Assembly: GCF_011761185.1 (NCBI RefSeq)
Contig: NZ_JAAOYM010000001.1
Span: 1,674,001 to 1,738,000, forward strand
Length of the DNA stretch: 64,000 bases
Reading direction: 5' to 3'
DNA from: Saccharomonospora amisosensis
GTDB taxonomy: Bacteria; Actinomycetota; Actinomycetes; Mycobacteriales; Pseudonocardiaceae
The position numbers and the translations under genes were made by a program. Below, piece after piece: positions 49,725-59,901 of the stretch; positions within the stretch are counted from its first letter, which is position 1; every line of letters begins with the position of its first letter. The notes under the pieces are model-generated. The model saw nothing but the letters and a program-made list of their open reading frames with translations. It made no database searches and was not told where the DNA came from.

Positions 49725-51434
49725 ATGAATGATTCGAGGTCCGGCCCAACAGAGGTGACATCGGCCGGCACCGTGGACAACGACCAGGCTGAGATCACGG
49801 CCCATCCCGCGCAGGCGTTCGGCTCGGACCCGCTGACTGTGCGGGACACCGACCACTACACGAACGAGTACGTCAAGGGCTTCGTCGAGAAGTGGGACGA
49901 CCTGATCGACTGGAAGAAGCGCTACGAGAGTGAGGGCAGCTTCTTCGTCGACCTGCTCAAGTCGCGCGGCGTGAAGTCCGTGCTCGACGTCGCGACCGGC
50001 ACCGGGTTCCACTCGGTTCGCCTGATCGAGGAAGGCTTCGACACCGTCAGTGTCGACGGCAGCGCCGAGATGCTGGCCAAGGCCTTCGAGAACGGCCTCA
50101 ACTACGGCGGCCACATCCTGCGCGTCGTGCACGCCGACTGGCGATGGCTCAACCGTGACGTTCACGGCGAGTTCGACGCCGTGGTGTGCCTTGGCAACTC
50201 CTTCACCCACCTGTTCTCCGAACGGGACAGGCGCAAGGCGCTGGCAGAGTTCTACGCGGTGCTCAAGCACGACGGGATCCTGATCCTGGATCAGCGCAAC
50301 TACGACTCGATCCTGGACAACGGGTTCTCCAGCAAGCACACCTACTACTACTGCGGTGAGGAGGTCACCGCGGAGCCGGAGTACGTCGACGACGGCCTCG
50401 CGAGGTTCCGGTACCGGTTCCCCGACGACTCGCAGTACCACCTGAACATGTTCCCGCTTCGCAAGGACTACGTGCGCAGGCTGCTGCGCGAGGTCGGGTT
50501 CCAGCGGGTGGAGACCTACGGCGACTTCCAGGAGACGTTCACCGCCGAGGACCCGGACTTCCTCATCCACGTCGCGGAGAAGAGTTACGTGAAATCCGGT
50601 GAAGAGTCAGCCAACTACTCCGCGGTCGTCAACGTAGCGCGCGACTACTACAACTCCGACGACGCGGACAACTTCTACTACACCATCTGGGGTGGCGAGG
50701 ACATCCACGTCGGCCTCTACCAGACCCCCGACGAGCCCATCGCGCCCGCCAGCGTTCGCACGGTCGAGCGGATGGCGAGCAAGCTCGCGCTGAGCGCATC
50801 CGACCGCGTGCTCGACATCGGCGCGGGCTACGGCGGAGCCGCCCGCTACCTGGCCAAAACCTATGGCTGCAGGGTCACCTGCCTCAACCTCAGCGAGGTG
50901 GAGAACGAGCGCAACCGCGCCTACAACGCCGAGCAGGGACTCGCCGACCTCATCGACGTGGTCGACGGCTCTTTCGAGGACCTGCCCTTCGAGGACAACG
51001 AGTTCGACGTCGTGTGGTCGCAGGACGCCATGCTGCACAGCGGCGACCGGGTCCGGGTGTTGCAGGAGGTCACCAGGGTCCTCAAGCCAAGGGGCCAGTT
51101 CGTCTTCACCGACCCGATGGCCGCCGACAACTGCGACAAGGCCGCGCTGCGGCCGATCCTCGAGCGGCTGCATCTCGACAGCATGGGCTCGCCGGGCTTC
51201 TACGAGCGGGAGCTGCACCGGCTCGGGATGAGCTCGATCGAGTTCGAGGATCACACTCCCCAACTGGCGACCCACTATGGTCGGGTGCTTGAGGAGACAC
51301 AGCGGCGCCACGGCGAGCTCTCCGGCAGCGTGAGTAGCGAGTACCTGACGCGGATGAAGACGGGGCTGAAGAACTGGGTCGAGGGAGGCCGCGCGGGCAA
51401 CCTCGCGTGGGGCATCTTCCACGTCCGTGCCTGA
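49725..51434 (+). CDS. Fused glycine-sarcosine / sarcosine-dimethylglycine N-methyltransferase (betaine synthase)
   Basis: One 569-aa protein with two SAM-dependent methyltransferase domains. The N-terminal GSMT part (about 25-290) has KWDDLIDWKKRYESEG and the SAM motif VLDVATGTG (86-94), and methylates glycine to sarcosine to dimethylglycine. The C-terminal SDMT part (about 300-569) has YYTIWGGEDIHVGLY and the SAM motif VLDIGAGYG (362-370), and finishes to glycine betaine, an osmoprotectant. Actinopolyspora halophila has the same fusion, whereas most halophiles have two genes. ATG 49725 follows GGAAGGAAG; GTG 49656 is an upstream alternative. It heads a methyl-cycle gene set. Confidence 0.92.
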   Translation: MNDSRSGPTEVTSAGTVDNDQAEITAHPAQAFGSDPLTVRDTDHYTNEYVKGFVEKWDDLIDWKKRYESEGSFFVDLLKSRGVKSVLDVATGTGFHSVRLIEEGFDTVSVDGSAEMLAKAFENGLNYGGHILRVVHADWRWLNRDVHGEFDAVVCLGNSFTHLFSERDRRKALAEFYAVLKHDGILILDQRNYDSILDNGFSSKHTYYYCGEEVTAEPEYVDDGLARFRYRFPDDSQYHLNMFPLRKDYVRRLLREVGFQRVETYGDFQETFTAEDPDFLIHVAEKSYVKSGEESANYSAVVNVARDYYNSDDADNFYYTIWGGEDIHVGLYQTPDEPIAPASVRTVERMASKLALSASDRVLDIGAGYGGAARYLAKTYGCRVTCLNLSEVENERNRAYNAEQGLADLIDVVDGSFEDLPFEDNEFDVVWSQDAMLHSGDRVRVLQEVTRVLKPRGQFVFTDPMAADNCDKAALRPILERLHLDSMGSPGFYERELHRLGMSSIEFEDHTPQLATHYGRVLEETQRRHGELSGSVSSEYLTRMKTGLKNWVEGGRAGNLAWGIFHVRA

Positions 51435-51473
51435 GTTCGAAATTTCCTCGCCGACAACAGACAAGGATGCATT

Positions 51474-52673
51474 GTGACTGCTAATCGAAGGCTGTTCACC
51501 AGCGAGTCCGTGACTGAGGGTCACCCGGACAAGATGTGCGACGCGATCAGCGACACGATCCTGGACGCGATGCTGGCCGCCGACCCGCGCAGCCGCGTCG
51601 CCGTGGAGTCGCTGATCACCACCGGCCAGGTACACGTCGCCGGTGAGGTCACCACCGACGCCTACGTTGACGTACCCAGCCTGGTTCGCGAGACCGTGCT
51701 GGAGATCGGCTACGACTCCTCGGCGAAGGGCTTCGACGGCGCGTCGTGCGGCGTGAACGTGGCGATCGGGTCGCAGTCGCCCGACATCGCGCAGGGTGTG
51801 GACACCGCCTACGAGACGCGGTTGGAGAACGCTCTGGACGACCTGGACAAGCAGGGCGCCGGTGACCAGGGGTTGATGTTCGGTTACGCGTGTTCGGACA
51901 CGCCGGAGTTGATGCCGTTGCCGATCGCGTTGGCGCACCGGTTGTCGCGGCGGTTGACCGAGGTGCGCAAGAACGGGACGGTGCCGTACCTGCGTCCGGA
52001 CGGTAAGACGCAGGTGACGATCGAGTACGCGGGTGAGCAGCCGGTGCGGTTGGACACGGTGGTGATCTCCAGCCAGCACGCCGAGGGCATCGACCTCGAC
52101 AAGATGCTCGCTGTCGACCTCACCAAGCACGTCATCACCCCGGAGATCGAGTCGCTCGGCCTCGACGCCGCCGAGCCGAGGGTGCTCATCAACCCCACCG
52201 GCCGGTTCGTGGTCGGCGGGCCGATGGGTGACGCTGGGCTGACCGGCCGCAAGATCATTGTGGACACCTATGGGGGGATGGCGCGGCACGGTGGTGGCGC
52301 GTTCTCCGGTAAGGACCCCTCGAAGGTGGACCGTTCGGCGGCGTACGCGATGCGGTGGGTGGCCAAGAACATCGTCGCCGCGGGACTGGCCGACCGCGCC
52401 GAGATCCAGGTGGCCTACGCGATCGGCAAGGCGGCTCCGGTGGGTCTGTTCGTGGAGACCTTCGGCACCGAGAAGGTCGCGCCTGAGAAGATCCAGAAGG
52501 CCATCGACGAGGTGTTCGACCTGCGGCCCGCCGCGATCATCAGGGACCTGGACCTGTTGCGGCCGATCTACGCGCAGACCGCCGCCTACGGGCACTTCGG
52601 GCGCGGCGACCTTGACCTGCCCTGGGAGCGCACCGACCGGGCGCCCGCGCTCAAGGACGCCGCCAAGGCGTAG
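51474..52673 (+). CDS. metK: S-adenosylmethionine synthetase
   Basis: A 399-aa enzyme making SAM from methionine and ATP, here supplying the betaine methyltransferase. Motifs: [43 protein letters not shown] and the C-terminal YGHFGR. GTG 51474 is preceded by AAGGA. It follows the methyltransferase by 39 bases. The middle part (about 51860-52080 and 52255-52370) uses a distinctly different codon style (many TTG, CGG, GTG) from the ends, suggesting gene conversion with another metK copy. A housekeeping copy probably exists elsewhere. Confidence 0.95.
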   Translation: MTANRRLFTSESVTEGHPDKMCDAISDTILDAMLAADPRSRVAVESLITTGQVHVAGEVTTDAYVDVPSLVRETVLEIGYDSSAKGFDGASCGVNVAIGSQSPDIAQGVDTAYETRLENALDDLDKQGAGDQGLMFGYACSDTPELMPLPIALAHRLSRRLTEVRKNGTVPYLRPDGKTQVTIEYAGEQPVRLDTVVISSQHAEGIDLDKMLAVDLTKHVITPEIESLGLDAAEPRVLINPTGRFVVGGPMGDAGLTGRKIIVDTYGGMARHGGGAFSGKDPSKVDRSAAYAMRWVAKNIVAAGLADRAEIQVAYAIGKAAPVGLFVETFGTEKVAPEKIQKAIDEVFDLRPAAIIRDLDLLRPIYAQTAAYGHFGRGDLDLPWERTDRAPALKDAAKA

Positions 52674-52702
52674 CGTCGCCACGACGCCCGAACCAAGCGG
52701 GC

Positions 52703-52756
52703 GGGTCCGTCGGCGGCCGGTTCACCCTGCCGTATCACCCTGCCGCCGGCGGACCC
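52703..52756 (+). terminator. Hairpin between metK and adoK
   Basis: GGGTCCGTCGGCGGC (52703-52717) pairs with GCCGCCGGCGGACCC (52742-52756), 15 positions with one mismatch, around a 24-base loop. It may partly terminate after metK, so adoK-metH-ahcY could be read through or have a promoter of their own in 52757-52871. Confidence 0.55.
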
Positions 52757-52871
52757 ACCGTCACGCGCACTCACGCGCGATCCCGGCGTCTTCGCGGGCC
52801 GCGAGCCACCCGCTGGGTAGGCTGCGGCCACCGGAGAAGCCCCACAGCCACAACAGGAGGAGTGTGCCCGA

Positions 52872-53849
52872 ATGCGCATAGCGGTGACCGGCTCCATCGC
52901 GACCGACCACCTGATGTCCTTCTCCGGCAAGTTCAGCGAGCAGTTCGTCGCCGACCAGCTGGAGAATGTGTCGTTGTCGTTCCTGGTGGAAGACCTGGAG
53001 ATCCGGCGGGGCGGGGTGGCGGCCAACATCTCGTTCGCGCTCGGCCGAATGGGTCTGTCTCCCATCCTGGTCGGCGCCGTCGGCCACGACTTCGACGACT
53101 ACCGATCCTGGCTGGAGCGCCACGGTGTGGACACCAAGTCCGTGCATGTCTCAGCCGACAAGCACACCGCCCGCTTCCTGTGCACCACCGACCAGGCGCA
53201 GAACCAGATCGCCTCGTTCTACGCGGGAGCGATGAGCGAGGCCAGGGAGATCGAACTGCAGGCCGTGGCCGACCGGGTCGGCTCGCTCGACCTCGTGGTC
53301 GTGGCGCCGAACGACCCTGCCGCCATGCTGCGCCACACCGAGGAGTGCAGGCAGCGCGGCATCCCGTTCGCCGCCGACATCTCCCAGCAGTTGGCGATCA
53401 TGCCTGGCGAGGACGTCAAGCAGCTCGTCGAGGGCGCGACCTACCTGTTCACCAACGAGTACGAGAGCTCACTGCTGCTCAAGCACACCGGCTGGTCCAC
53501 CGACGAGGTGCTGGACCGCGTCGGTACCTGGGTGATGACGCACGGTGGCCGGGGCGTGCGCATCGAGGGCCGTGGTCATGACCCGGTGTCGATCAACGCA
53601 GTTCCCGACATCGAGCCGGTCGAGCCGACCGGCGTCGGCGACGCCTTCCGCGCCGGGTTCCTGTGGGGAATCAGTCGTAAGATGTCGATGGAAAGGGCTG
53701 CCCAGGTGGGTTGCGTACTGGCGAGCATCGTTCTCGAGACGGTAGGGCCGCAGGAGTATCCGCTGGACCGTGCGGACTTCTCCAACCGCGCGGCCAGGGC
53801 GTACGGCAACGACGCCGCGGCCGAGATCGAGTCGAAGTTGCGGGTGTGA
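52872..53849 (+). CDS. adoK: Adenosine kinase (mycobacterial Rv2202c type, PfkB family)
   Basis: A 325-aa PfkB kinase very like M. tuberculosis AdoK: it starts MRIAVTGSIATDHLMSF and has VSLSFLVEDLEIRRGGVAANISFALG, HTARFLCTTD, SFYAGAMSEAR, YLFTNEYE and PTGVGDAFRAGFL (catalytic Asp). It turns adenosine, released by SAH hydrolase, into AMP, pulling the otherwise reversible hydrolase forward. AGGAGGAGTG precedes the ATG. Two bases separate its stop from metH. Its presence completes removal of both methylation by-products. Confidence 0.9.
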   Translation: MRIAVTGSIATDHLMSFSGKFSEQFVADQLENVSLSFLVEDLEIRRGGVAANISFALGRMGLSPILVGAVGHDFDDYRSWLERHGVDTKSVHVSADKHTARFLCTTDQAQNQIASFYAGAMSEAREIELQAVADRVGSLDLVVVAPNDPAAMLRHTEECRQRGIPFAADISQQLAIMPGEDVKQLVEGATYLFTNEYESSLLLKHTGWSTDEVLDRVGTWVMTHGGRGVRIEGRGHDPVSINAVPDIEPVEPTGVGDAFRAGFLWGISRKMSMERAAQVGCVLASIVLETVGPQEYPLDRADFSNRAARAYGNDAAAEIESKLRV

Positions 53850-53851
53850 GT

Positions 53852-56800
53852 ATGGAGAGCCGCTTTCTCGCCGAACTGCAGCGGCGAGTCCTCGTCGCCG
53901 ACGGCGGGATGGGGACCGCGCTGCAGGAGCACGACCTGACGCTGGACGACTTCGCCCAGCTCGAAGGCTGCAACGAGATCCTCAACGAGACCCGGCCGGA
54001 CGTGGTGGCCTCGGTGTACCGGGGTTTCCTCGAGGCGGGCTCGGACGCCATCGAGACCAACACCTTCGGGACGAACCTCGCGAACTTCGCGGAATACGAC
54101 ATCGTCGAGCGCATCAGGGAGCTGGCGGAGAAGGGAACGTCGCTGGCCCGGCAGTGCGCCGACGAGTACTCCACTCCGCAGCGTCCCAGGTTCGTGCTCG
54201 GCTCCATCGGGCCGGGCACGAAACTGCCGACGCTGGGGCACATCACCTTCGCCGAGCTTCGTGACGCCTATGTGGACAACGCGCTCGGCCTGCTCGACGG
54301 CGGCGCCGACGCGGTGCTCGTCGAGACCTCGCAGGACCTGCTGCAGACCAAGGCCGCGATCATCGGCGCCAAGCGGGCGATGGAGCGGGCTGGCCGCACC
54401 GTGCCGATCATCGCCCAGGTGACGGTGGAGCAGACGGGCACCATGCTCGTCGGCTCGGAGATCGCCGCCGCGCTCACCGCGCTCGAACCGCTCGGCATCG
54501 ACCTCATCGGGATGAACTGCGCCACCGGTCCCGCCGAGATGAGTGAGCACCTGCGCGTGCTCTCCGACCACGCGCGGGTGCCGATCTCGGTGATGCCCAA
54601 CGCGGGCCTGCCCGAGTTGGGACCCAACGGCGCGGTGTACCCGCTGCGGCCGGAGGAGCTCGCCGAGGCATTGGCGGGCTTCGTCACCGAGTTCGGCGCC
54701 AGGCTCGTCGGCGGCTGCTGCGGCACCACAGCCGAGCACGTGCGCGCGGTTCGCGAGGCGGTCGCCGATCTGTCACCAAGGGAGCGGACACCGGAGATCG
54801 TGCCCTCGGTGTCGTCGGTGTACCAGTCGGTGCCGTTTCGGCAGGACGCCTCCATCCTCAACGTCGGCGAGCGCACCAACGCCAACGGCTCCAAGGCGTT
54901 CCGCGAGGCGATGCTGGAGCAGCGCTGGGACGACTGCGTGGAGATCGCCAAGTCGCAGACCCGCGAGGGTGCGCACATGCTCGACCTGTGCGTCGACTAC
55001 GTGGGCCGAGACGGCACGGCCGATATGTCCGAACTGGCCTCCCGGCTGGCCACCGCTTCAACGCTGCCGATCATGGTGGACTCCACCGAGGCCGAGGTGG
55101 TGCGGGCCGGGCTGGAGCGGTTCGGCGGCCGGTGCGCCATCAACTCGGTGAACTACGAGGACGGCACGGAACCGGGCGGGCGCTACGACGAGGTGATGCG
55201 GCTTGCCGTTGAGCACGGTGCCGCCGTCGTAATCACCTGCATCGACGAGGAGGGCCAGGCCCGCACGGCGGAGTGGAAGCTGCGCGTCGCCGAGCGCGCT
55301 ATCGAGGATCTCACCACCAACTGGGGTCTGGACAAATCGTCGATCATCATCGACGCCCTGGTCTTCCCGATCACCACAGGCCAGGAGGAAGTCCGCAAGG
55401 ATGCCCTCGAGACCATCAACGCGATCCGCGAGCTGAAGCGCCGCCACCCGGATGTGCAGACCACGCTCGGGCTTTCCAACGTCTCCTTCGGACTGAACCC
55501 GGCGGCGCGGCAGGTGCTGAACTCGGTGTTCCTCAACGAGTGCCGGGAGGCCGGGCTGGACTCGGCGATCGTGAACTCGTCGAAGATCCTGCCGATGAAC
55601 AAGATTGACGACGAGCCGAAGCAGGTCGCGCTCGATCTGGTCTACGACCGCCGCGCGCAGGACTACGACCCGCTGCAGAAGCTGATGTCGCTGTTCGAGG
55701 GCAAGACCGCGTCCTCGACACGCGCCTCGCGAGCCGAGGAGCTGGCGAAGCTGCCGCTGCTGGAGCGGCTGGAGAAGCGCATCATCGAGGGTGAGTTGAA
55801 CGGCCTCGAGGACGACCTCGAAGCGGCGATGCGGGAGAAGGACCCGCTCGCCATCATCAACGAGAACCTGCTCGCGGGCATGAAGGTCGTCGGCGAGTTG
55901 TTCGGTTCGGGCCAGATGCAGCTGCCGTTCGTGCTGCAGTCGGCCGAGGTGATGAAGACCGCGGTGGCCTACCTCGAGCCGTACATGGAGAAGGACGACT
56001 CCGGCGGCAAGGGCAAGCTGCTGCTGGCCACCGTCAAGGGCGACGTGCACGACATCGGCAAGAACCTGGTGGACATCATCGTGTCCAACAACGGCTACGA
56101 CGTCGTCAACATCGGCATCAAGCAGCCGATCAACGCCATCCTCGATGCCGCCGACGAGCACAAGGTGGACGCCATCGGGATGTCCGGGCTGCTGGTGAAG
56201 TCCACGGTCATCATGAAGGACAACCTCAAGGAGATGAACGCGCGCGGTGTCGCGGACAAGTACCCGGTGCTGCTCGGCGGCGCGGCGCTGACGCGAACCT
56301 ACGTCGAGAACGACCTGGACGAGGTCTACGACGGCGACGTGCGCTATGCCAAGGACGCCTTCGAGGGCCTTCGGCTGATGGACCACGTGATGGCGGTCAA
56401 GCGCGGCGAGGCCGTAGAGGAGGACGCCGAGGAGAAGGCCCGCAGGCAGGAACGCAAGGAGCGCAGGCAGCGGTCGCTGCGCATCGCAGAGAAGCGCAAG
56501 GCCGAACAGGGCGAGGAGGCTTCCACAGACGACACCACGCGGTCCGATGTGGACGCCGATGTTCCGGTGCCGACACCGCCGTTCTGGGGTTCCAAGGTGA
56601 TCAAGGGCGTCGCCACGGCCGACTACCTGGCACTGCTGGACGAGCGTGCCACGTTCTTCGGCCAGTGGGGCCTTCGCGGGGCCAAGAAGGGTGAGGGCCC
56701 CTCCTACGAGGAACTCGTCGAGACCGAGGGCAGGCCCCGGTTGCGCGCGTGGATGGACGAGCTGTCCACGGCGGGAATCCTGCGGCACGCCGCGATCGTG

Positions 56801-57400
56801 TACGGCTACTTCCCCTGCTACTCCGAGGGCAACGACCTGGTTGTGCTGGAGAAGGACGAGCCGGACGCGCTTGAGCGGCTGCGGTTCACCTTCCCGAGGC
56901 AGCGCAGGGATCGGCGGCTGTGCCTCGCCGACTTCTTCCGGCCGAAGGAGAAGGCCGAGCAGACCGGGCAGGTCGACGTGCTGCCGCTGCAGCTGGTGAC
57001 CATGGGGCAGCCGATAGCCGACTACGCCAACGAGTTGTTCGCCAAGGACGCCTACCGCGACTACCTGGAGATCCACGGCCTCGGGGTGCAGCTCACCGAG
57101 GCGCTCGCGGAGTACTGGCACCGGCGGGTGCGTCAGGAACTGCTGTTTGCGTCCGGCTCGGCGGTAGCCGAGGAGGACCCCGAGGACGTGCGGGAGTTCT
57201 TCAAGCTGGGCTACCGGGGCGCCCGGTTCTCGCTCGGCTACGGCGCCTGCCCGGACCTGGAGGACCGCGCGAAGATCGTGGAACTGCTCGAACCGGGCCG
57301 CATCGGGGTGGAGCTGAGTGAGGAGTTCCAGCTGCATCCGGAGCAGTCGACCGACGCGATCGTCGCGCACCATCCCGAGGCCAAGTACTTCAACACCTGA
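53852..57400 (+). CDS. metH: Cobalamin-dependent methionine synthase
   Basis: A 1,182-aa four-module enzyme remethylating homocysteine with methyl-THF. Homocysteine domain (LVADGGMGTALQE; zinc Cys in GMNCATG and VGGCCGTT), pterin domain (LNVGERTNANGSKAF; DSTEAEVVRAGLE), B12 domain (GDVHDIGKNL with cobalt-ligand His733; IGMSGLLVKSTVI) and C-terminal reactivation domain (DYLEIHGLGVQLTEALAEYWH; GACPDLEDR). ATG 53852 is 2 bases after the adoK stop. A charged insert (about 850-910, Glu/Arg/Lys) links the B12 and reactivation modules. Needs cobalamin, hence cobalt. Confidence 0.96.
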   Translation: MESRFLAELQRRVLVADGGMGTALQEHDLTLDDFAQLEGCNEILNETRPDVVASVYRGFLEAGSDAIETNTFGTNLANFAEYDIVERIRELAEKGTSLARQCADEYSTPQRPRFVLGSIGPGTKLPTLGHITFAELRDAYVDNALGLLDGGADAVLVETSQDLLQTKAAIIGAKRAMERAGRTVPIIAQVTVEQTGTMLVGSEIAAALTALEPLGIDLIGMNCATGPAEMSEHLRVLSDHARVPISVMPNAGLPELGPNGAVYPLRPEELAEALAGFVTEFGARLVGGCCGTTAEHVRAVREAVADLSPRERTPEIVPSVSSVYQSVPFRQDASILNVGERTNANGSKAFREAMLEQRWDDCVEIAKSQTREGAHMLDLCVDYVGRDGTADMSELASRLATASTLPIMVDSTEAEVVRAGLERFGGRCAINSVNYEDGTEPGGRYDEVMRLAVEHGAAVVITCIDEEGQARTAEWKLRVAERAIEDLTTNWGLDKSSIIIDALVFPITTGQEEVRKDALETINAIRELKRRHPDVQTTLGLSNVSFGLNPAARQVLNSVFLNECREAGLDSAIVNSSKILPMNKIDDEPKQVALDLVYDRRAQDYDPLQKLMSLFEGKTASSTRASRAEELAKLPLLERLEKRIIEGELNGLEDDLEAAMREKDPLAIINENLLAGMKVVGELFGSGQMQLPFVLQSAEVMKTAVAYLEPYMEKDDSGGKGKLLLATVKGDVHDIGKNLVDIIVSNNGYDVVNIGIKQPINAILDAADEHKVDAIGMSGLLVKSTVIMKDNLKEMNARGVADKYPVLLGGAALTRTYVENDLDEVYDGDVRYAKDAFEGLRLMDHVMAVKRGEAVEEDAEEKARRQERKERRQRSLRIAEKRKAEQGEEASTDDTTRSDVDADVPVPTPPFWGSKVIKGVATADYLALLDERATFFGQWGLRGAKKGEGPSYEELVETEGRPRLRAWMDELSTAGILRHAAIVYGYFPCYSEGNDLVVLEKDEPDALERLRFTFPRQRRDRRLCLADFFRPKEKAEQTGQVDVLPLQLVTMGQPIADYANELFAKDAYRDYLEIHGLGVQLTEALAEYWHRRVRQELLFASGSAVAEEDPEDVREFFKLGYRGARFSLGYGACPDLEDRAKIVELLEPGRIGVELSEEFQLHPEQSTDAIVAHHPEAKYFNT

Positions 57401-57436
57401 GAATGTGGCGCGAGTCCACGACGAGGAAAGGAAATC

Positions 57437-58894
57437 ATGAGCGCGAAGTTGCAGAAGGTGGACGGTCTCGAGTTCGCCGTCGCCGACCTGAAGCTGGCCG
57501 AGGCCGGCCGGCACCAGATCCGGCTGGCCGAGCACGAGATGCCGGGCCTGATGGCGACTCGCAGGGAATTCGCGGCTGCCAAGCCGTTGCAGGGAGCCAG
57601 GATCGCGGGCTCGCTGCACATGACCGTGCAGACGGCCGTACTGATCGAGACGCTGGTCGAGCTCGGTGCCGAGGTCAGGTGGGTCTCGTGCAACATCTTC
57701 TCCACGCAGGACGAGGCGGCGGCCGCGGTCGTCGTCGGCCCTGACGGCACGCCGGAGCACCCCAAGGGGGTCTCGGTGTTCGCCTGGAAGGGCGAGACGC
57801 TGGACGAGTACTGGTGGTGCACCGACCAGCTCTTCCAGTTCGGCGACCAGGGCCCGAACATGATCCTCGACGACGGTGGCGACGCGACGCTGCTGGTGCA
57901 CAAGGGCGTGGAGTTCGAGACCGCGGGCGCGGTGCCAGAGCCGAGTGAGGACGACCCGGAGGAATACAAGATCGTCCTCGCCACGCTGCGCAAGAGTCTC
58001 GCCGCCGACGCCAAGCGGTTCACCCGGATCGCCAAGGACATCAAGGGCGTCACCGAGGAGACCACCACCGGCGTGCACCGGCTGTACGAGTTCGCCAAGA
58101 CCGGCGAGCTGCTGTTCCCGGCGATCAACGTCAACGATTCCGTCACCAAGTCGAAGTTCGATAACAAGTACGGCTGCCGTCACTCCCTTGTGGACGGGAT
58201 CAACCGGGCGACCGACACACTCATCGGCGGCAAGGTGGCCGTGGTGTGCGGCTACGGTGACGTCGGCAAGGGCTCCGCGGAGTCTCTGCGCGGCCAGGGA
58301 GCGCGTGTGGTGGTCACCGAGATCGACCCGATCTGCGCGTTGCAGGCCGCGATGGACGGCTACCAGGTGACGGCGCTGGAGGACGTGGTGGAGACCGCGG
58401 ACATCTTCGTCACCACCACCGGCAACTTCAACATCATCACCGCCGAGCACATGGCGCGGATGAAGCACCAGGCCATCGTCGGCAACATCGGGCACTTCGA
58501 CAACGAGATCGACATGGCGGGCCTGGAGAAGACCCCGGGCATCAAGCGGGTGGAGATCAAGCCGCAGGTCGACGAGTACGTCTTCCCCGACGGCCACTCG
58601 ATCATCGTGCTCAGCCAGGGCAGGCTGCTTAACCTGGGCAACGCGACCGGCCACCCGAGCTTCGTGATGTCCAACAGCTTCACCAACCAGGTGCTGGCGC
58701 AGATCGAGCTGTTCACCAAGCCGGGCGAGTACGACAAGCAGGTCTACGTGCTGCCGAAGAAACTGGACGAGAAGGTGGCCAGGCTGCACCTGGACGCGCT
58801 CGGCGTGAAGCTGACCAAGCTGACCAAGGAGCAGGCGGCCTACATCGGCGTCGACGTCGAGGGCCCTTACAAGCCCGACCACTACCGCTACTGA
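57437..58894 (+). CDS. ahcY: Adenosylhomocysteinase (SAH hydrolase)
   Basis: A 485-aa NAD-dependent enzyme splitting S-adenosylhomocysteine, the inhibitory by-product of methylation, into homocysteine and adenosine. Motifs: [48 protein letters not shown], the NAD loop [15 protein letters not shown] and the C-terminal [10 protein letters not shown]. Length is the long mycobacterial form with an insert near residue 150. GGAAAGGAAA precedes the ATG. It follows metH by 36 bases and is closed by a very strong hairpin. Confidence 0.96.
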   Translation: MSAKLQKVDGLEFAVADLKLAEAGRHQIRLAEHEMPGLMATRREFAAAKPLQGARIAGSLHMTVQTAVLIETLVELGAEVRWVSCNIFSTQDEAAAAVVVGPDGTPEHPKGVSVFAWKGETLDEYWWCTDQLFQFGDQGPNMILDDGGDATLLVHKGVEFETAGAVPEPSEDDPEEYKIVLATLRKSLAADAKRFTRIAKDIKGVTEETTTGVHRLYEFAKTGELLFPAINVNDSVTKSKFDNKYGCRHSLVDGINRATDTLIGGKVAVVCGYGDVGKGSAESLRGQGARVVVTEIDPICALQAAMDGYQVTALEDVVETADIFVTTTGNFNIITAEHMARMKHQAIVGNIGHFDNEIDMAGLEKTPGIKRVEIKPQVDEYVFPDGHSIIVLSQGRLLNLGNATGHPSFVMSNSFTNQVLAQIELFTKPGEYDKQVYVLPKKLDEKVARLHLDALGVKLTKLTKEQAAYIGVDVEGPYKPDHYRY

Positions 58895-58901
58895 GCGAAC
58901 C

Positions 58902-58941
58902 GGTGTTCCCGGGGCCGCCCAACGGCGGCCCCGGGAACACC
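58902..58941 (+). terminator. Strong hairpin terminator between ahcY and metF
   Basis: GGTGTTCCCGGGGCCGCC (58902-58919) pairs perfectly over 18 bp with GGCGGCCCCGGGAACACC (58924-58941) around a CAAC loop. It begins 8 bases after the ahcY stop. It should end most transcripts; metF 45 bases downstream would then need its own promoter or read-through. Confidence 0.82.
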
Positions 58942-58986
58942 GCCGCACACTGCCAGAGACGGACGAGACAACGGGGGTTCTTACAG

Positions 58987-59898
58987 GTGCGCAGGGTCGT
59001 CGACCGGCTGAACAGCGCCGCATGCCCGACGTTTTCCGTGGAGTTCTTCCCGCCCAGGGACGAGCCGGACGAGGCGATCTTGTGGCGCTCGATCCGCGAG
59101 CTGGAGCCACTGGATCCCGCATACATGTCCATCACCTACGGCGCGGGTGGCTCAAGCAGAGAGGGCACCATCCGCAACATCGCGCGGGTCGCGACCGACA
59201 CCACCTTGGTGCCGATGGCGCACCTGACCGCGGTGAACCACTCGGTGTCGGAGTTGCGTAACGTCATCGGGCACTTCGCCGCCGTTGGCGTGCACAACAT
59301 CCTCGCGCTGCGCGGTGACCCGCCCGGCGACGTCATGGGCGAGTGGATACCGCACCCCCAGGGCCTCAACTACGCCGAGGAACTGGTGCGGCTCATTCGT
59401 GAGCTGGGCGACTTCTGCGTCGGGGTGTCGGCGTTTCCCTACGGGCACCCCCGCTCCGCCGATCTGGAGACCGACACCCACTACCTGGTGCGCAAGCTGC
59501 GCGCGGGCGCCGACTTCGCCATCGCGCAGCTGTTCTTCGAGGCGGAGGACTTCCTGCGGCTGCGTGACCGCGTGTCGGCAGCGGGCTGTGATGCGCTGAT
59601 GCTGCCCGGCATCATGCCGCTGACCACACCGAGGACCCTGCACAAGACCATCGAGCTTTCCGGCGCCACGCCGCCGCGCTGGCTGCTGGAGCGGCTGGAG
59701 CCGCTTTCCGACGACCCGAAGGCCTTCCGCGCCGAAGGGCTGAACGTGATCACCGAACTGTGCGAGCGGTTGCTCGCCGAGGGTGTGCCTGAGCTGCACT
59801 TCTACACCTTCAACCGGTCCAAGGCCACCCGTGAGCTGGTGGATCGGCTCGGCCTGCGCTCGCCGGAACCGCAACTCGCCCTCGCGGGGCGTCCCTGA
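58987..59898 (+). CDS. metF: Methylenetetrahydrofolate reductase
   Basis: A 303-aa FAD-dependent enzyme reducing methylene-THF to methyl-THF, the methyl donor for MetH. Motifs: FSVEFFPPRDE, MSITYGAGGSSREGT, MAHLTAVNHS, HNILALRGDPP, VSAFPYGHPRS and AIAQLFFEAEDF. I chose GTG 58987 over the longer frame from 58903, because the extra sequence lies in the terminator hairpin. It is the last gene of the methyl-cycle set and converges on an alcohol dehydrogenase gene. Confidence 0.93.
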   Translation: MRRVVDRLNSAACPTFSVEFFPPRDEPDEAILWRSIRELEPLDPAYMSITYGAGGSSREGTIRNIARVATDTTLVPMAHLTAVNHSVSELRNVIGHFAAVGVHNILALRGDPPGDVMGEWIPHPQGLNYAEELVRLIRELGDFCVGVSAFPYGHPRSADLETDTHYLVRKLRAGADFAIAQLFFEAEDFLRLRDRVSAAGCDALMLPGIMPLTTPRTLHKTIELSGATPPRWLLERLEPLSDDPKAFRAEGLNVITELCERLLAEGVPELHFYTFNRSKATRELVDRLGLRSPEPQLALAGRP

Positions 59899-59901
59899 GC
59901 A

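Noticed and set aside
55058-59122. A 1,354-codon open frame on the minus strand
   Set aside because: It lies antisense to metH and ahcY, whose homology is beyond doubt, has no domain of its own, and arises from codon bias in GC-rich genes.
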